Origin: Acidobacteriota bacterium
GTDB taxonomy: Bacteria; Acidobacteriota; Terriglobia; Terriglobales; Acidobacteriaceae
DNA length: 53,578 bases
Assembly (NCBI GenBank): GCA_021793595.1
Contig: JAJYSL010000010.1
Coordinates: forward strand, 1 to 53,578
Direction of reading: 5' to 3'
The notes beneath the pieces are model-generated. The model was not told where the DNA came from. It saw nothing but the letters and a program-made list of their open reading frames with translations, and made no database searches. A program made the translations under genes and the position numbers. Below, piece by piece: positions 25,626 to 34,687 of this stretch (positions are counted from its first letter, which is position 1; the number at the start of each line of letters is the position of its first letter).

Positions 25626-26786
25626 ATGCGGCAAGTATCCAACAGCGGCGAGCGCGCTTTTATCGAGTCATTACGCGAACGGTTAGCTTTGCGTGGCGAG
25701 AATCGCAGGCATTCTGGGCGTCGGCGTTCGCTACCAGCAGGCTCGTCTTCATCGGTAACCGTGGGCATTGGCGACGATTGCGCGATTCTTCGTCCGGCTT
25801 CCGGGAATGAAGTTCTTGTCACAACGGACTTTACCTTGGAAACGGTGCATTTTCGCCGCGAATGGCACACCCCGGAATCTGTCGGACATCGGTGCCTGGC
25901 GCGCGGATTGAGCGATCTCGCTGCAATGGGCGCTAAGCCTCTGGCTGCGTTTTTGTCGCTAGCGCTGCCGGTAGAACTGGTGCGAAGTAGCGCCGGACGT
26001 CCCTCGTGGCGGGAACGTTTCTTTGACGGGTTCCTCTCTCTCGCGGACAAGTACAAAGTTTCTCTCGCCGGTGGGGATACGGCGCAGTCGCCTTTGATCC
26101 CTGCAGCATCATCGCGGCGGAATCGACAGACTCCACGATCATCGACCACAGGTCTGGCGCTGATGGATATTGTTCTGGTCGGTACTGCGCCGCGCGGTCG
26201 GTCGCTTCGACGCTCTACGGCGAAAGTCGGTGATCGCATTTACGTCACCGGCTGCCTCGGCGGTGCCGCTGCTGAATTGGCGGAACTCTCGGCAAATTCT
26301 CGGCGGTTTCGGAACGCGACCACTGCCATTGAAGAAGTCGGCACGCAGAATCCCCATCCGCATTTGTTTCCAGTACCGCGTTTGGCCATCGGTGCATGGT
26401 TGCTGAAGAACCGTCGCGCCAGTTCCGCAATCGACATCAGCGATGGTTTGTCGACGGATCTCGATCACATTTGTGAAGAATCCAGTTTGGCCGCAACGAT
26501 AGATGCGTCAGCGATTCCCATTCATCCGATTGCCCAGCGCGCGTCTGGTTCGGATACGGAAAAAGCAATGCAGTTTGCGTTGCATGGCGGCGAGGACTAT
26601 GAGTTATTGTTTACGGCCTCACCGAAGATGCATGTTCCGCGCAGGATTGCGGGGGTTCCGATCACCTGCATCGGAGAAATGCGGGCAGACAAATCCCGCC
26701 CTCCGCGCGTCCAGCTGATAGAAGTAGTCAACGGTCGAGAGCATACGCGGCCGCTGCCACCGGGCGGGTGGGAGCACTTCACCTAG
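25626..26786 (+). CDS. thiL: thiamine-monophosphate kinase
   Basis: A 386-residue ThiL from ATG 25626. It phosphorylates thiamine monophosphate to thiamine diphosphate. Conserved motifs: VGIGDDCAIL, TTDFTLETVHF, LSDLAAMGAKPLA, SLAGGDT, AIDISDGLSTDL and LHGGEDYELLF. It is longer than the usual 320-330 residues because of several Arg/Ser-rich insertions (about residues 27-41, RRHSGRRRSLPAG, and about 155-175, SSRRNRQTPRSS), located between conserved blocks. No other thiamine gene is adjacent; thiM lies 18 kb away in this window. Confidence 0.93.
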   Translation: MRQVSNSGERAFIESLRERLALRGENRRHSGRRRSLPAGSSSSVTVGIGDDCAILRPASGNEVLVTTDFTLETVHFRREWHTPESVGHRCLARGLSDLAAMGAKPLAAFLSLALPVELVRSSAGRPSWRERFFDGFLSLADKYKVSLAGGDTAQSPLIPAASSRRNRQTPRSSTTGLALMDIVLVGTAPRGRSLRRSTAKVGDRIYVTGCLGGAAAELAELSANSRRFRNATTAIEEVGTQNPHPHLFPVPRLAIGAWLLKNRRASSAIDISDGLSTDLDHICEESSLAATIDASAIPIHPIAQRASGSDTEKAMQFALHGGEDYELLFTASPKMHVPRRIAGVPITCIGEMRADKSRPPRVQLIEVVNGREHTRPLPPGGWEHFT

Positions 26787-26886
26787 CGTCGCCTGCACGC
26801 AATCTTAGCCGGATTGCGGCGCAGACCTGCCTGTCCCAGCGTAGTTCGTACAGGCCCTACCCATTCCTTTGTTACCATCAGGATTC

Positions 26887-28407
26887 ATGAGTTTGCAGAA
26901 ACCCCGCGTCCGCTTTGCTCCTTCACCGACTGGCCAGCTCCACGTCGGCAATGCCCGCACCGCGCTCTACAACTGGCTGTTTGCCCGACGCTTCGGCGGA
27001 GATTTTCTGCTGCGGATTGAAGACACCGACATCGAGCGCAGTGAGGCGCGGTATGAAGCGCAGCTCCTGGACGATCTGCGTTGGCTGGGCTTGGATTGGG
27101 ATGAAGGGCCCGAGGCCCGTAATGGCGAGGGGTCGCATGGGCCCTATCGGCAGTCCGAGCGGCTTGATATTTATCGCGAACACACGGATCGCCTGCTGGC
27201 CGAGGGTCGCGCCTACCGGTGTTTCTGTTCCGCCGAGCAACTGGATCGTGAGCGTGAACAGGCCGTCGCCGCGCATCTGCCCCAGGTGTATTCCGGACGT
27301 TGCCGAAATATCTCCCCGGTTGACAGTGCCTCCCGTGCTGCCGCGGGCGAGCCCTTTGCGGTGCGCCTGAAAATCGGGCCGGAGCCGATTGCGTTTCATG
27401 ACATTGTTCGTGGTGCGGTGGAATTTGCCGCCGACGCCGTTTCCGATCCAATCCTGGTTCGATCGTCGGGCATGCCAGTGTACAACTATGTCGTCACCAT
27501 CGACGATGCGCTGATGAAGATCACGCACGTGATTCGCGGCGACGATCATCTTTCCAACACTCCGAAACAGGTGGCAATCTATCAGGCATTCAGCTGGCCC
27601 GTGCCGGAATTCGCGCATCTTTCCACAATTCTTGGGCCTGATAAAACTCGGCTTTCGAAGCGTCATGGCGCCACTTCCATCGCCACCTTTCGAGAGATGG
27701 GTGTGCTGCCAGAAGCGCTGACAAATTATCTTGCGCTGCTCGGCTGGGGTGCGGAGGGAGGAACCCGCGAAACCTTCACGATGTCCGAACTGGCTGCCGA
27801 ATTTACGCTGGAGCGGGTCACGCCGTCGCCTGCGATTTTCGACTTCAACAAATTGCATTGGTTGAACCGGCATTACCTGAAGCTGGCGGAACCGGCCCGC
27901 GTGTTGCAGCTTTCGCGACCGTACTTTGTCGCGCAACATTGTCTGCCTGACGCAAGCACACCTGAAATCGACGGATGGTTGCTGCAACTGCTGGCGCTGT
28001 TTGTACCCGCCGTCGATCAACTGGATCAACTGCCGGAGAAGGCGCGCTTTATTTTTTTCGTGGATCCCGCGGCAGCGCTGGACAATGAAGAAAATGCAGC
28101 GGTTTTTGCGAGCCCATCGGCACGCGCGGTCCTCGAAGCATTTGCCGCGCGAATCGCCACGGTTCCGGCGCCGATTACAGCAGAGGCGTTCAAAGCCGCT
28201 ATGAATGAAGTGAAGACTGCGACGGGAACAAAAGGGAAGGATCTTTTCCATCCGGTACGGATCGCGATCACCGGCGCTCACTCGGGTCCCGAGTTCGACA
28301 AGCTGGTGCCGCTGATCGAATCCGGACACGCGCTGGCGTTGCCGAGTCCGATCCGGGGCGTGCGGCAGCGTGTCGAAAGTTTTCTCGCGGTGCTTCCAGC
28401 CGCCTGA
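26887..28407 (+). CDS. gltX: glutamyl-tRNA synthetase
   Basis: A 506-residue class I aminoacyl-tRNA synthetase beginning at ATG 26887. The HIGH-type signature is [20 protein letters not shown], followed by [10 protein letters not shown], and the KMSKS-type loop is [10 protein letters not shown]. The C-terminal anticodon-binding helical domain is complete ([17 protein letters not shown]). It charges tRNA-Glu (and possibly tRNA-Gln if the amidotransferase route is used). A large open frame antisense to this gene is a by-product of codon bias. Confidence 0.97.
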   Translation: MSLQKPRVRFAPSPTGQLHVGNARTALYNWLFARRFGGDFLLRIEDTDIERSEARYEAQLLDDLRWLGLDWDEGPEARNGEGSHGPYRQSERLDIYREHTDRLLAEGRAYRCFCSAEQLDREREQAVAAHLPQVYSGRCRNISPVDSASRAAAGEPFAVRLKIGPEPIAFHDIVRGAVEFAADAVSDPILVRSSGMPVYNYVVTIDDALMKITHVIRGDDHLSNTPKQVAIYQAFSWPVPEFAHLSTILGPDKTRLSKRHGATSIATFREMGVLPEALTNYLALLGWGAEGGTRETFTMSELAAEFTLERVTPSPAIFDFNKLHWLNRHYLKLAEPARVLQLSRPYFVAQHCLPDASTPEIDGWLLQLLALFVPAVDQLDQLPEKARFIFFVDPAAALDNEENAAVFASPSARAVLEAFAARIATVPAPITAEAFKAAMNEVKTATGTKGKDLFHPVRIAITGAHSGPEFDKLVPLIESGHALALPSPIRGVRQRVESFLAVLPAA

Positions 28408-28445
28408 AGTTTGCATGATTTCTGTTGTACGAAGGAGGTCCGCGA

Positions 28446-29132
28446 GTGCAACCCAAGAAGACGCTGTTGAGCTGGAGCGGCGGCAAGGATAGCGCGTGGG
28501 CTCTCCACACACTTCGCCAGGATCCCGCATACCAGGTGACTGCGTTGCTAACGACTGTCAACGAGCAATTTGGCCGAGTCGCGATTCACGGCTTTCGTGA
28601 GGAGCTACTGGATATGCAGTCCGCATCCCTCGGATTGCCGATCTGGAAAATTCCGTTGCCCTATCCATGTTCCAACGAAGCCTATGAATCGCGCATGGAG
28701 GCTGTATGTGCGCGCGCGGTGCAGGAGGGATTTGAAGCGGTCGCATTCGGCGATTTATTTCTGGAAGACATTCGCGCCTATCGCATCAAACATCTCGCCG
28801 GTACCGGGTTGGAAGCTGTATTTCCTATCTGGGGAATTCCTACGGACCAACTGGCGCAAACTATGGTCGCTGCGGGACTGCGGGCTCGCATCGCTTGCCT
28901 CGATCCGCGTCAACTGCCCTCCTCATTTTGCGGACGAGATTTCGATGCCGGCTTTCTGACGGAGTTGCCTGGCTCGGTCGATCCATGCGGGGAGCGCGGC
29001 GAGTTTCATAGCTTCGCCTATGCGGGACCGATGTTCACGCAAGCGATTTCGGTCGAGCATACCCACAATGTCGAACGAGAAGGTTTTGTGTATGGAGATC
29101 TGGTGCTGACTGGTTCCGTGCCTGCTCAATAA
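28446..29132 (+). CDS. Dph6/MJ0570-like ATP-pyrophosphatase family protein
   Basis: A 228-residue protein starting at GTG 28446, seven bases after a strong AAGGAGG. The PP-loop ATP-binding motif is LLSWSGGKDSAWAL; the downstream pattern (HGFREELLDMQSASLG, EGFEAVAFGDLFLEDIRAYR, CGERGEFHSFAYAGPMF) is that of the diphthine-ammonia ligase/MJ0570 family. Eukaryotic and archaeal relatives amidate diphthine on EF-2. Bacteria lack diphthamide, so the bacterial members have an unknown substrate. It sits 38 bases after gltX and 38 before a PLP enzyme gene on the same strand. Confidence 0.88.
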   Translation: MQPKKTLLSWSGGKDSAWALHTLRQDPAYQVTALLTTVNEQFGRVAIHGFREELLDMQSASLGLPIWKIPLPYPCSNEAYESRMEAVCARAVQEGFEAVAFGDLFLEDIRAYRIKHLAGTGLEAVFPIWGIPTDQLAQTMVAAGLRARIACLDPRQLPSSFCGRDFDAGFLTELPGSVDPCGERGEFHSFAYAGPMFTQAISVEHTHNVEREGFVYGDLVLTGSVPAQ

Positions 29133-29170
29133 AATTCGTGCTCGGATCAATACCCCTCGAGGGAGGGACG

Positions 29171-30295
29171 ATGAAAGAGACCACTCGACTGGTTCGCGTT
29201 GGACTGCCTGAACCACCGGAAAAAGTAGCGGCTGGAGATCCGATTCACCCTGGTCCGGTCTTTGCCTCGGCGTATGCCACACCCGGCGATCCGGCGGAGT
29301 CCGCGTATACCTATGCACGATTCCACAACCCAACATGGGACGAGTTGGAACATGCGCTGGGAGCTCTGGAAGGCGGTACCGCCCGTATCTTTCCGTCTGG
29401 AATGGCCGCGGTAATGGCCGTGTTTGCGGCTCTGCTTCGTCCGGGGGACACGATTGTGCTGCCGTCCGATTGCTACTACACCACGCGCATTTTGACGCGA
29501 GAATTTCTGGCTTCGTTCGGCATCACTGCACGACTGGCTCCGACCGCCGGCAATGCCCAGGGAAAATTGCTGGAGGGAGCGAAACTGCTCTGGCTGGAGA
29601 CGCCCTCCAATCCCACCATGGATATCTGCGACATTCGCATGCTGGCAGGCGCGGCGCACAGAGCCGGTGCCCTGGTGGCCGTGGACAACACCACGCCGAC
29701 CGCGCTCGGCCAAAAGCCTTTGGCGCTGGGCGCCGATATTTCCGTCGCGTCCGACACTAAGTCTTTGACCGGCCACAGTGATCTTTTACTTGGTCATGTA
29801 GCCGTGAGCGATCCAGAGCTGAATGCCAAAATTGATCGCTGGCGAACTCTTTCTGGATCCGTGGTGGGACCGATGGAGGCATGGCTGGCGATGCGGTCTC
29901 TCGCAACCCTGCCGCTGCGGCTGGAGAAACAATCGCAGAATGCCCAAGGGATCGCCGAGTTTCTGAAGAGCCACAAGGTCGCCAGGTCAGTGAACTATCC
30001 CGGGCTGAATTCGCATCCCGCGCACGCCTTGGCACGCGCGCAAATGCGCTATTTCGGGCCCGTGGTCAGCTTCGATCTGGTCTATCGGTCATCCGCAGAA
30101 CGGTTTCTGAAAGCGTCGAATTTACTGGTGGAAGCCACCAGCTTTGGGGGAATTGTTTCCTCGGCAGAGCGGCGGGCGCGGTGGGGGCACGATGCCGTTT
30201 CTGAAGGATTTATCCGCCTGAGTGCGGGCTGCGAGGACCTTGAAGACCTGCTCGCCGACATGGATCAGGCCTTGACCGCCTGTGCCACGGTCTGA
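29171..30295 (+). CDS. Cys/Met metabolism PLP enzyme (cystathionine gamma-synthase/lyase-like)
   Basis: A 374-residue fold-type I PLP enzyme from ATG 29171, preceded by GGGAGGGACG. The family pattern is clear: YARFHNPTWDELEHALGALEGG, FPSGMAAVMAVFAALLRPGD, LWLETPSNPTMDICDI, VDNTTPTALGQKPLALGADI, and the Schiff-base lysine in SDTKSLTGHSDLLLG, with SAGCEDLEDLL near the end. It could act as cystathionine gamma-synthase, gamma-lyase or a related sulfhydrylase; sequence by eye does not separate these. No met genes lie next to it. Confidence 0.9.
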   Translation: MKETTRLVRVGLPEPPEKVAAGDPIHPGPVFASAYATPGDPAESAYTYARFHNPTWDELEHALGALEGGTARIFPSGMAAVMAVFAALLRPGDTIVLPSDCYYTTRILTREFLASFGITARLAPTAGNAQGKLLEGAKLLWLETPSNPTMDICDIRMLAGAAHRAGALVAVDNTTPTALGQKPLALGADISVASDTKSLTGHSDLLLGHVAVSDPELNAKIDRWRTLSGSVVGPMEAWLAMRSLATLPLRLEKQSQNAQGIAEFLKSHKVARSVNYPGLNSHPAHALARAQMRYFGPVVSFDLVYRSSAERFLKASNLLVEATSFGGIVSSAERRARWGHDAVSEGFIRLSAGCEDLEDLLADMDQALTACATV

Positions 30296-30348
30296 TCGAG
30301 AAATTCGGCATAGTGCTGCATTCGATTCATACTGACGATGGATTTTCG

Positions 30349-30948
30349 ATGACATCTGGAAAACTCCACCAACCCGATACAACATTTCCTCATGATTGGC
30401 AGGTTGAAATCCTGCAGTCGCCGCCCCTGATTACGCTGACGCGGCACTTCATTTACCCGCAAGCGGTGGAGGAAGTGGAGCGCGGAGCACTGCAGATCTA
30501 TTTTCGGTCGCGGCCAGAGGCGGAGATGGCGATGGCGACGTTTGCCCTGGGATTTGCCGACCCATCGCTGCCGCACGGAATCTGGAGTTGTCCGAATCCG
30601 CAGCAGATGTGCGCCCTTGCCGGCGGATACGCCTACGTGGTCGACGTTAATCGCCCAGACAAGTGGATGCAGATCCCGTACCGCCCGGTCACCTGGGTCG
30701 ATGCAGCGCCACAACGGAAGCTGCTGCTATTTGCCAGCTTTCACCGGTTGTGGGCATTGGGCGTGGAGGGAAAAGCCTGGGAAACAAACCGTTTATCGTG
30801 GGAAGGAGTGCGTGTGACAGGAATCGATGGCCAGCAATTGCAGGGGTTCGGGTGGGATCCGGAAACCGACGCGGAGGTCCCATTTACGGTGGATTTGACA
30901 ACTGGCGCCCACATGGGCGGTGCCGGTGCTGCGAGTGAAACAAGTTAA
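30349..30948 (+). CDS. hypothetical protein
   Basis: A 199-residue protein from ATG 30349 without signal peptide or membrane segments. It begins 53 bases after the PLP enzyme gene. The sequence alternates short beta-like stretches (LLLFASFHRLWALGVEGKAW, GVRVTGIDGQQLQGFGWDPE) that suggest a compact propeller- or beta-sandwich-like fold. I do not recognise the family. A bidirectional terminator follows directly. Confidence 0.7.
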   Translation: MTSGKLHQPDTTFPHDWQVEILQSPPLITLTRHFIYPQAVEEVERGALQIYFRSRPEAEMAMATFALGFADPSLPHGIWSCPNPQQMCALAGGYAYVVDVNRPDKWMQIPYRPVTWVDAAPQRKLLLFASFHRLWALGVEGKAWETNRLSWEGVRVTGIDGQQLQGFGWDPETDAEVPFTVDLTTGAHMGGAGAASETS

Positions 30949-30955
30949 AAAAAAC

Positions 30956-30981
30956 GGCCCAAGCAGCAAATCGCTCGGGCC
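30956..30981 (-). terminator. terminator between convergent genes
   Basis: A hairpin with arms GGCCC-A-AGC and GCT-C-GGGCC lies between the converging genes. A run of eight A on the plus strand (30947-30954) becomes a U-tract for transcripts coming from the minus-strand gene at 31007-31714, so it should stop that gene best; plus-strand transcripts meet only a weak T-rich tail. Confidence 0.75.
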
Positions 30982-31006
30982 ATTTCAAAAGAACGAAGAC
31001 TGAAGA

Positions 31007-31714
31007 CTACTGGCCCGCGACAACCAGCGGCTGGAGCGAAGCACGAGCCTGGTTGGCGAGCGAGGCGCGATAGTTGCTGAAGATTACCTCGCTGCCTTGT
31101 GGACCATCCAGAAGCAGTCCGAAGCGAAGCGGCTCCTGCCAGGCGGTTAGAACTCGACTGACGGCAGCGTTCCCCAGAGAGTGCCAGGCACCATCGCCCC
31201 GGTGACGCCAGAAGAAATGCACATCCTCTGCGCCGCCGCCCGAGACGCGAAATTCGAATTGCGAGTTAGTATTGACGGGCTGTCGAGCTAATACTCTGGC
31301 GGAATTGGGCCCAAGCTGCCAAAGGACAATACTGCCATCTCCCAGGCCAATCACCACTGCGTGGTTCGCATCGCCGACCAAGCCCAGACCAGAGATCGAA
31401 GATGTACTTTTAGGTGCGCGAGTCAGATCAACCTCGGCGGCTGTACCGGAAGCATCGGCATCGCGACTCAGGACCACAGTGCTATGCTGGCGTGACGTGA
31501 TCCGAACCTGATCGCCCTTGAAATGGAGCTTGGGGCTCTGCCCGGGGAACGAATACCATCCGGCCTGCCTGGAGCCGCCGAAGACAACATTCTCGACGTG
31601 TCCCGTGGTCCAGCCGCGAGACTGTTGGGCCGACGCCTGGCTAGCAGCCATGGAAACAGCACAAACAATCGAAACCGCAGAAAAAATCATACCGCGCAAA
31701 GAGTTAATTTTCAT
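31007..31714 (-). CDS. secreted hypothetical protein
   Basis: A 235-residue protein from ATG 31714 with a clear signal peptide ending in ASAQ (residues about 8-29, MIFSAVSIVCAVSMAASQ). The mature part looks beta-rich, with patterns such as VVLSRDADASGTAAEVDL, FEFRVSGGGAEDVHFFWRH and PLRFGLLLDGPQGSEVIFSNYRAS. The last segment recalls the concanavalin-like or DUF1349-type C-terminal domains of glycosidases, but I cannot assign it. Monocistronic, with its own terminator. A spaced direct repeat GGTAAC-CCG-GGTAAC lies upstream around 31829-31843, of unknown meaning. Confidence 0.7.
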   Translation of the reverse strand: MKINSLRGMIFSAVSIVCAVSMAASQASAQQSRGWTTGHVENVVFGGSRQAGWYSFPGQSPKLHFKGDQVRITSRQHSTVVLSRDADASGTAAEVDLTRAPKSTSSISGLGLVGDANHAVVIGLGDGSIVLWQLGPNSARVLARQPVNTNSQFEFRVSGGGAEDVHFFWRHRGDGAWHSLGNAAVSRVLTAWQEPLRFGLLLDGPQGSEVIFSNYRASLANQARASLQPLVVAGQ

Positions 31715-31887
31715 TTCATCAATCCTCGTCTACTGACCTCGACCAACTTTTCGTTGGAGTGAACCTAAGGTAGCGGGCTATCTACACCATAACAAGGAAT
31801 ACGGTTACAACACTTTAGTTATGTCCAGGTAACCCGGGTAACTGACAGGGTTCCAAAATGAGAACACAAGACTCGTACGAAAGCTGC

Positions 31888-32478
31888 TTAATCGCCATCA
31901 GCAGGGGGCCGCAATGGCGTATTTGTGTTGCAACGAAAGAAGGTTAGAGCTGCTTCGCCTTGTTCGATTCGGCGATAAGCCTGCATCTGAGTGTTCAGGT
32001 TTGGCAGGGAGAAGCGCCGAGAATGCTCCACCACCACAATGGCATTCACGTGAAGAATTGGCTGCTCTGCCAGAAACCTGAGGACTGTCTCATACGCTAG
32101 CTGGTCTTTATAAGGTGGGTCAAGAAATATCAGATCCAATTTAATTTCTTCTTTCACCAGTCGCCGCAGCAGGGGCATGGCGCCTGCGGGCTCCACAATG
32201 GCCTGATCGCGAATTTGGAGACGGTCGAGGTTATGGCGCAAAGTCTGCAGAGAGATTTTGGCGTTCTCTGCAAAGTACACTTGGCGAGCCCCGCGGCTGA
32301 TCGCCTCAATTCCGACCGCACCGGTGCCGGCAAATAAGTCCGCAAAGACGGCATCCTGAATCTGGGGAGCGAGGATGTTGAACAGGGTTTCGCGCAGTCG
32401 ATCGCTGGTGGGACGAGTGTCCCTGCCTTTGGGAGAGGCAAGCGGCTGCGAGCGGTATTTGCCTGCGATCACGCGCAT
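31888..32478 (-). CDS. rsmD: 16S rRNA (guanine(966)-N(2))-methyltransferase RsmD
   Basis: A 196-residue Rossmann-fold methyltransferase from ATG 32478. The N-terminus MRVIAGKYRSQPL and GRDTRPTSDRLRETLFNIL are specific for RsmD; the SAM motif is FADLFAGTGAVGIEAISRGA and the catalytic motif IV is FLDPPY. It methylates G966 of 16S rRNA on the assembled small subunit. Divergent from the M50-like gene, with 136 bases between the starts. Confidence 0.93.
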   Translation of the reverse strand: MRVIAGKYRSQPLASPKGRDTRPTSDRLRETLFNILAPQIQDAVFADLFAGTGAVGIEAISRGARQVYFAENAKISLQTLRHNLDRLQIRDQAIVEPAGAMPLLRRLVKEEIKLDLIFLDPPYKDQLAYETVLRFLAEQPILHVNAIVVVEHSRRFSLPNLNTQMQAYRRIEQGEAALTFFRCNTNTPLRPPADGD

Positions 32479-32614
32479 GGATTCAGTATCAGGGCTGCAT
32501 TTGTCCGTCTCGACACAAAATCATCCGAGTGGCCGGTACTTTTCGTGACCCTCGGCCGGTTCTTGCCGGGGAAGGTGCAGCCAACTCCATCTACAATACT
32601 GGAGAGGCTTCGAC

Positions 32615-33724
32615 ATGCGCGGTTGGTCCATCCCGATGGGGCGTTTGCTGGGCGTGGAAGTTCGCCTGCATTTTTTCTTCGCGCTGTTGCTGGGTCTCTC
32701 CCTGTTGTATACGGGGATGAGCGGTATGGCGGCGATTCGGGGCGTCTCCTTGTGGCTGCTGCTGTTGGGCATCGTCGGACTGCGCGAAGTTGCCCGGGCC
32801 ATCGTTTGCGCTTATCACGGGCTGGAAATGCGCAGTCTGCTGCTGCTGCCGATTGGAGGGTTGCCCTCCTATGCGACGCCGGAGTCGGCGGAGCACGCAT
32901 CGGAAGGAAGCTCACAACTCGCCCTCGCCATGGCCGGACCGATTACAAATTTCTTGGTGGCTTTTGTCTTACTGGGTTTTATTGTCGGAGTTTCGCCGAG
33001 CGTCTCGATGATGGCGAAACCCTGGGTTAGTGCCCAGCACTTGCTTCGTAGCGCCTTCTGGCTGAATATTTTCCTGGCGGTCGTGAACCTGCTTCCGGCC
33101 TACCCGCTGGATGCCGGAAGGTTGATGCGCGGCAATTTCTCGCGGGCTCAGGGACCATTGAAGGGCACCCGCGCGGCGTCGGGTGTCGGCCAGGTGATTG
33201 CCCTGGCGTTATTCGTGGCTGGCGTGGTTCTGCAAAGTCCATGGTTACTGCTGGCGGGCTTTTTCATTTTTGTGGGTGCGCAGTTGGAGGACCAGGGGCT
33301 GGTCTTTCAATCCGTTGTGGATACGGTGCGGATGCGCGACATTATGCTAACGGATTTTGCCTGTCTCTCGGCATCCGACACGTTGGAGGATGCGGTCTAC
33401 AAATCCATCCATAACCTGCAGGATGATTTTCCCGTGGTACGCGGCGGGTTGCTGGTGGGTGTGGTTTCGCGGCAAAGGATTGTGGAGACGCTGCAGATGG
33501 ACGGCAATGGCTACGTGCAGTCGATTATGTCGCGCGGGTTCCAGGTGGCGCAGCCGGATGATTCCCTGGGCGTCACCTTTCGCCGCATTAATGCGGGACG
33601 CGGCCTTTCGCTGGTTCCGGTGTTGGAAGGCGAACAGATTGTTGGCATTGTGACGCTGCAAAATCTGATGCACAGCATGGGGTTGCTGGCGGAAAGCCGA
33701 CGACTGCAACAGCAGTCCAGTTGA
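32615..33724 (+). CDS. site-2-protease-like (M50) membrane protein with CBS pair, active-site histidines missing
   Basis: A 369-residue protein from ATG 32615. Six or so membrane helices, then a CBS pair (about residues 238-355: MRDIMLTDFACLSASDTLEDAV and VQSIMSRGFQVAQPDDSLGVTF). The fold is that of site-2 proteases: the second motif NLLPAYPLDAGRLMRG is present with the third zinc ligand D166. The first motif, normally HExxH, reads R57-E-V-A-R61, so both zinc-binding histidines are replaced while the glutamate stays. It is therefore predicted to be a protease-dead relative, perhaps a CBS-controlled membrane scaffold. The intact surrounding sequence argues against decay. It lies seven bases upstream of rsmI. 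Confidence 0.82.
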   Translation: MRGWSIPMGRLLGVEVRLHFFFALLLGLSLLYTGMSGMAAIRGVSLWLLLLGIVGLREVARAIVCAYHGLEMRSLLLLPIGGLPSYATPESAEHASEGSSQLALAMAGPITNFLVAFVLLGFIVGVSPSVSMMAKPWVSAQHLLRSAFWLNIFLAVVNLLPAYPLDAGRLMRGNFSRAQGPLKGTRAASGVGQVIALALFVAGVVLQSPWLLLAGFFIFVGAQLEDQGLVFQSVVDTVRMRDIMLTDFACLSASDTLEDAVYKSIHNLQDDFPVVRGGLLVGVVSRQRIVETLQMDGNGYVQSIMSRGFQVAQPDDSLGVTFRRINAGRGLSLVPVLEGEQIVGIVTLQNLMHSMGLLAESRRLQQQSS

Positions 33725-33731
33725 AACTCTA

Positions 33732-34655
33732 ATGGCCAAAGACGCCCACGATTCGAAGGCTCCATCTTCGACAGCGGACAGTGGCGCGGCAAAGGCGCTT
33801 GCGCCGGGACTGTACATCGTCGCAACTCCGATTGGGAACCTGGAAGACATCACCCTGCGGGCGCTGCGAGTATTGCGCAGTGTCGATCAAGTCGCCTGCG
33901 AAGACACACGCCAGACACAGAAGCTGCTTTCGCATTTTGGCATTGCCGTGCCGACGGTCAGTTGCCATGCGCATAATGAACGCCAGCGCGCGGAAGAGAT
34001 CATTGCGGAATTGAAATTGGGTGCGCGCATCGCTTTGGTTTCCGATGCCGGCATGCCAGGAATCTCCGATCCGGGAGAATATCTGGTGGCAGCCACAGTA
34101 GCCGCTGGAATTCCGGTAATTCCGATTCCGGGCGCGTCGGCCATGGTATCCGCTCTGGCTGCATCGGGTCTCGATACAACATCGTTCGTGTTTGTGGGCT
34201 TTCCTCCGCCACGTACCGGAGAGCGGCGCAGCTTCTTTGAAACGCTGCGGAAAGAACGCGCAACGATGATTTTCTACGAAGCGCCGCACCGAGTGGTGGA
34301 ATCGCTGCGGGATGCGATGCAGATTTTTGGCGCAGAGCGGCGAGCCGTTTTGGCACGCGAGATCACCAAGATCCATGAAGAGTTTTTGCGTGGGACATTG
34401 CAGGAACTGGAAGCCAGTTGCGGGGGCCGAGAAGTATTGCGGGGCGAGATGACGTTGCTTGTGGCCGGAGCCAATCAGGCTGAGCTGGCCGCCGCCGAAG
34501 CGGCCCCCGAGAGCGATCTTCGCGGCGCGATGGCCGTGTATCTTGGGCAGGGATTGGATGAGCAAGCGGCATTGAAACGTGTCGCCCGCGACCGCGGAGT
34601 GTCAAAAAGCGCAGTTTATCGAGAATGGCAGCGCGAACCCGCTCGTCGCAAATAA
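33732..34655 (+). CDS. rsmI: 16S rRNA (cytidine(1402)-2'-O)-methyltransferase RsmI
   Basis: A 307-residue tetrapyrrole-methylase-fold enzyme from ATG 33732. Diagnostic stretches: LYIVATPIGNLEDITLRAL, CEDTRQTQKLLSHFGI, LVSDAGMPGISDPGEYLV, IPGASAMVSALAASGL, and the C-terminal helical part. It 2'-O-methylates C1402 of 16S rRNA with SAM. The N-terminal 25 residues before the conserved start are a low-complexity Ser/Ala-rich head. It shares a transcript with the M50-like gene. Confidence 0.95.
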   Translation: MAKDAHDSKAPSSTADSGAAKALAPGLYIVATPIGNLEDITLRALRVLRSVDQVACEDTRQTQKLLSHFGIAVPTVSCHAHNERQRAEEIIAELKLGARIALVSDAGMPGISDPGEYLVAATVAAGIPVIPIPGASAMVSALAASGLDTTSFVFVGFPPPRTGERRSFFETLRKERATMIFYEAPHRVVESLRDAMQIFGAERRAVLAREITKIHEEFLRGTLQELEASCGGREVLRGEMTLLVAGANQAELAAAEAAPESDLRGAMAVYLGQGLDEQAALKRVARDRGVSKSAVYREWQREPARRK

Positions 34656-34687
34656 AAATCCTTCGCGAACCCAGGGACGAGCGGGTT
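34636..34687. terminator. 12-base inverted repeat spanning two convergent stop codons
   Basis: AACCCGCTCGTC (34636-34647) and GACGAGCGGGTT (34676-34687) are perfect inverted copies, 28 bases apart. The first arm lies inside the last codons of rsmI and the second reaches the stop codon of the opposing gene at 34686. The loop includes the short palindrome TTCGCGAA. It probably serves as a two-way transcription end. Confidence 0.55.

Noticed and set aside
25361..26239. Long N-terminal extension of the M23 peptidase frame
   Set aside because: It lies antisense to thiL and is Arg/Ser/Pro-rich without domain features; the family-like start with membrane anchor begins at GTG 25360.
26923..28530. 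535-codon open frame antisense to gltX
   Set aside because: The opposite strand encodes a full-length glutamyl-tRNA synthetase with all motifs. The antisense frame is a result of codon bias; its translation has no recognisable domain.
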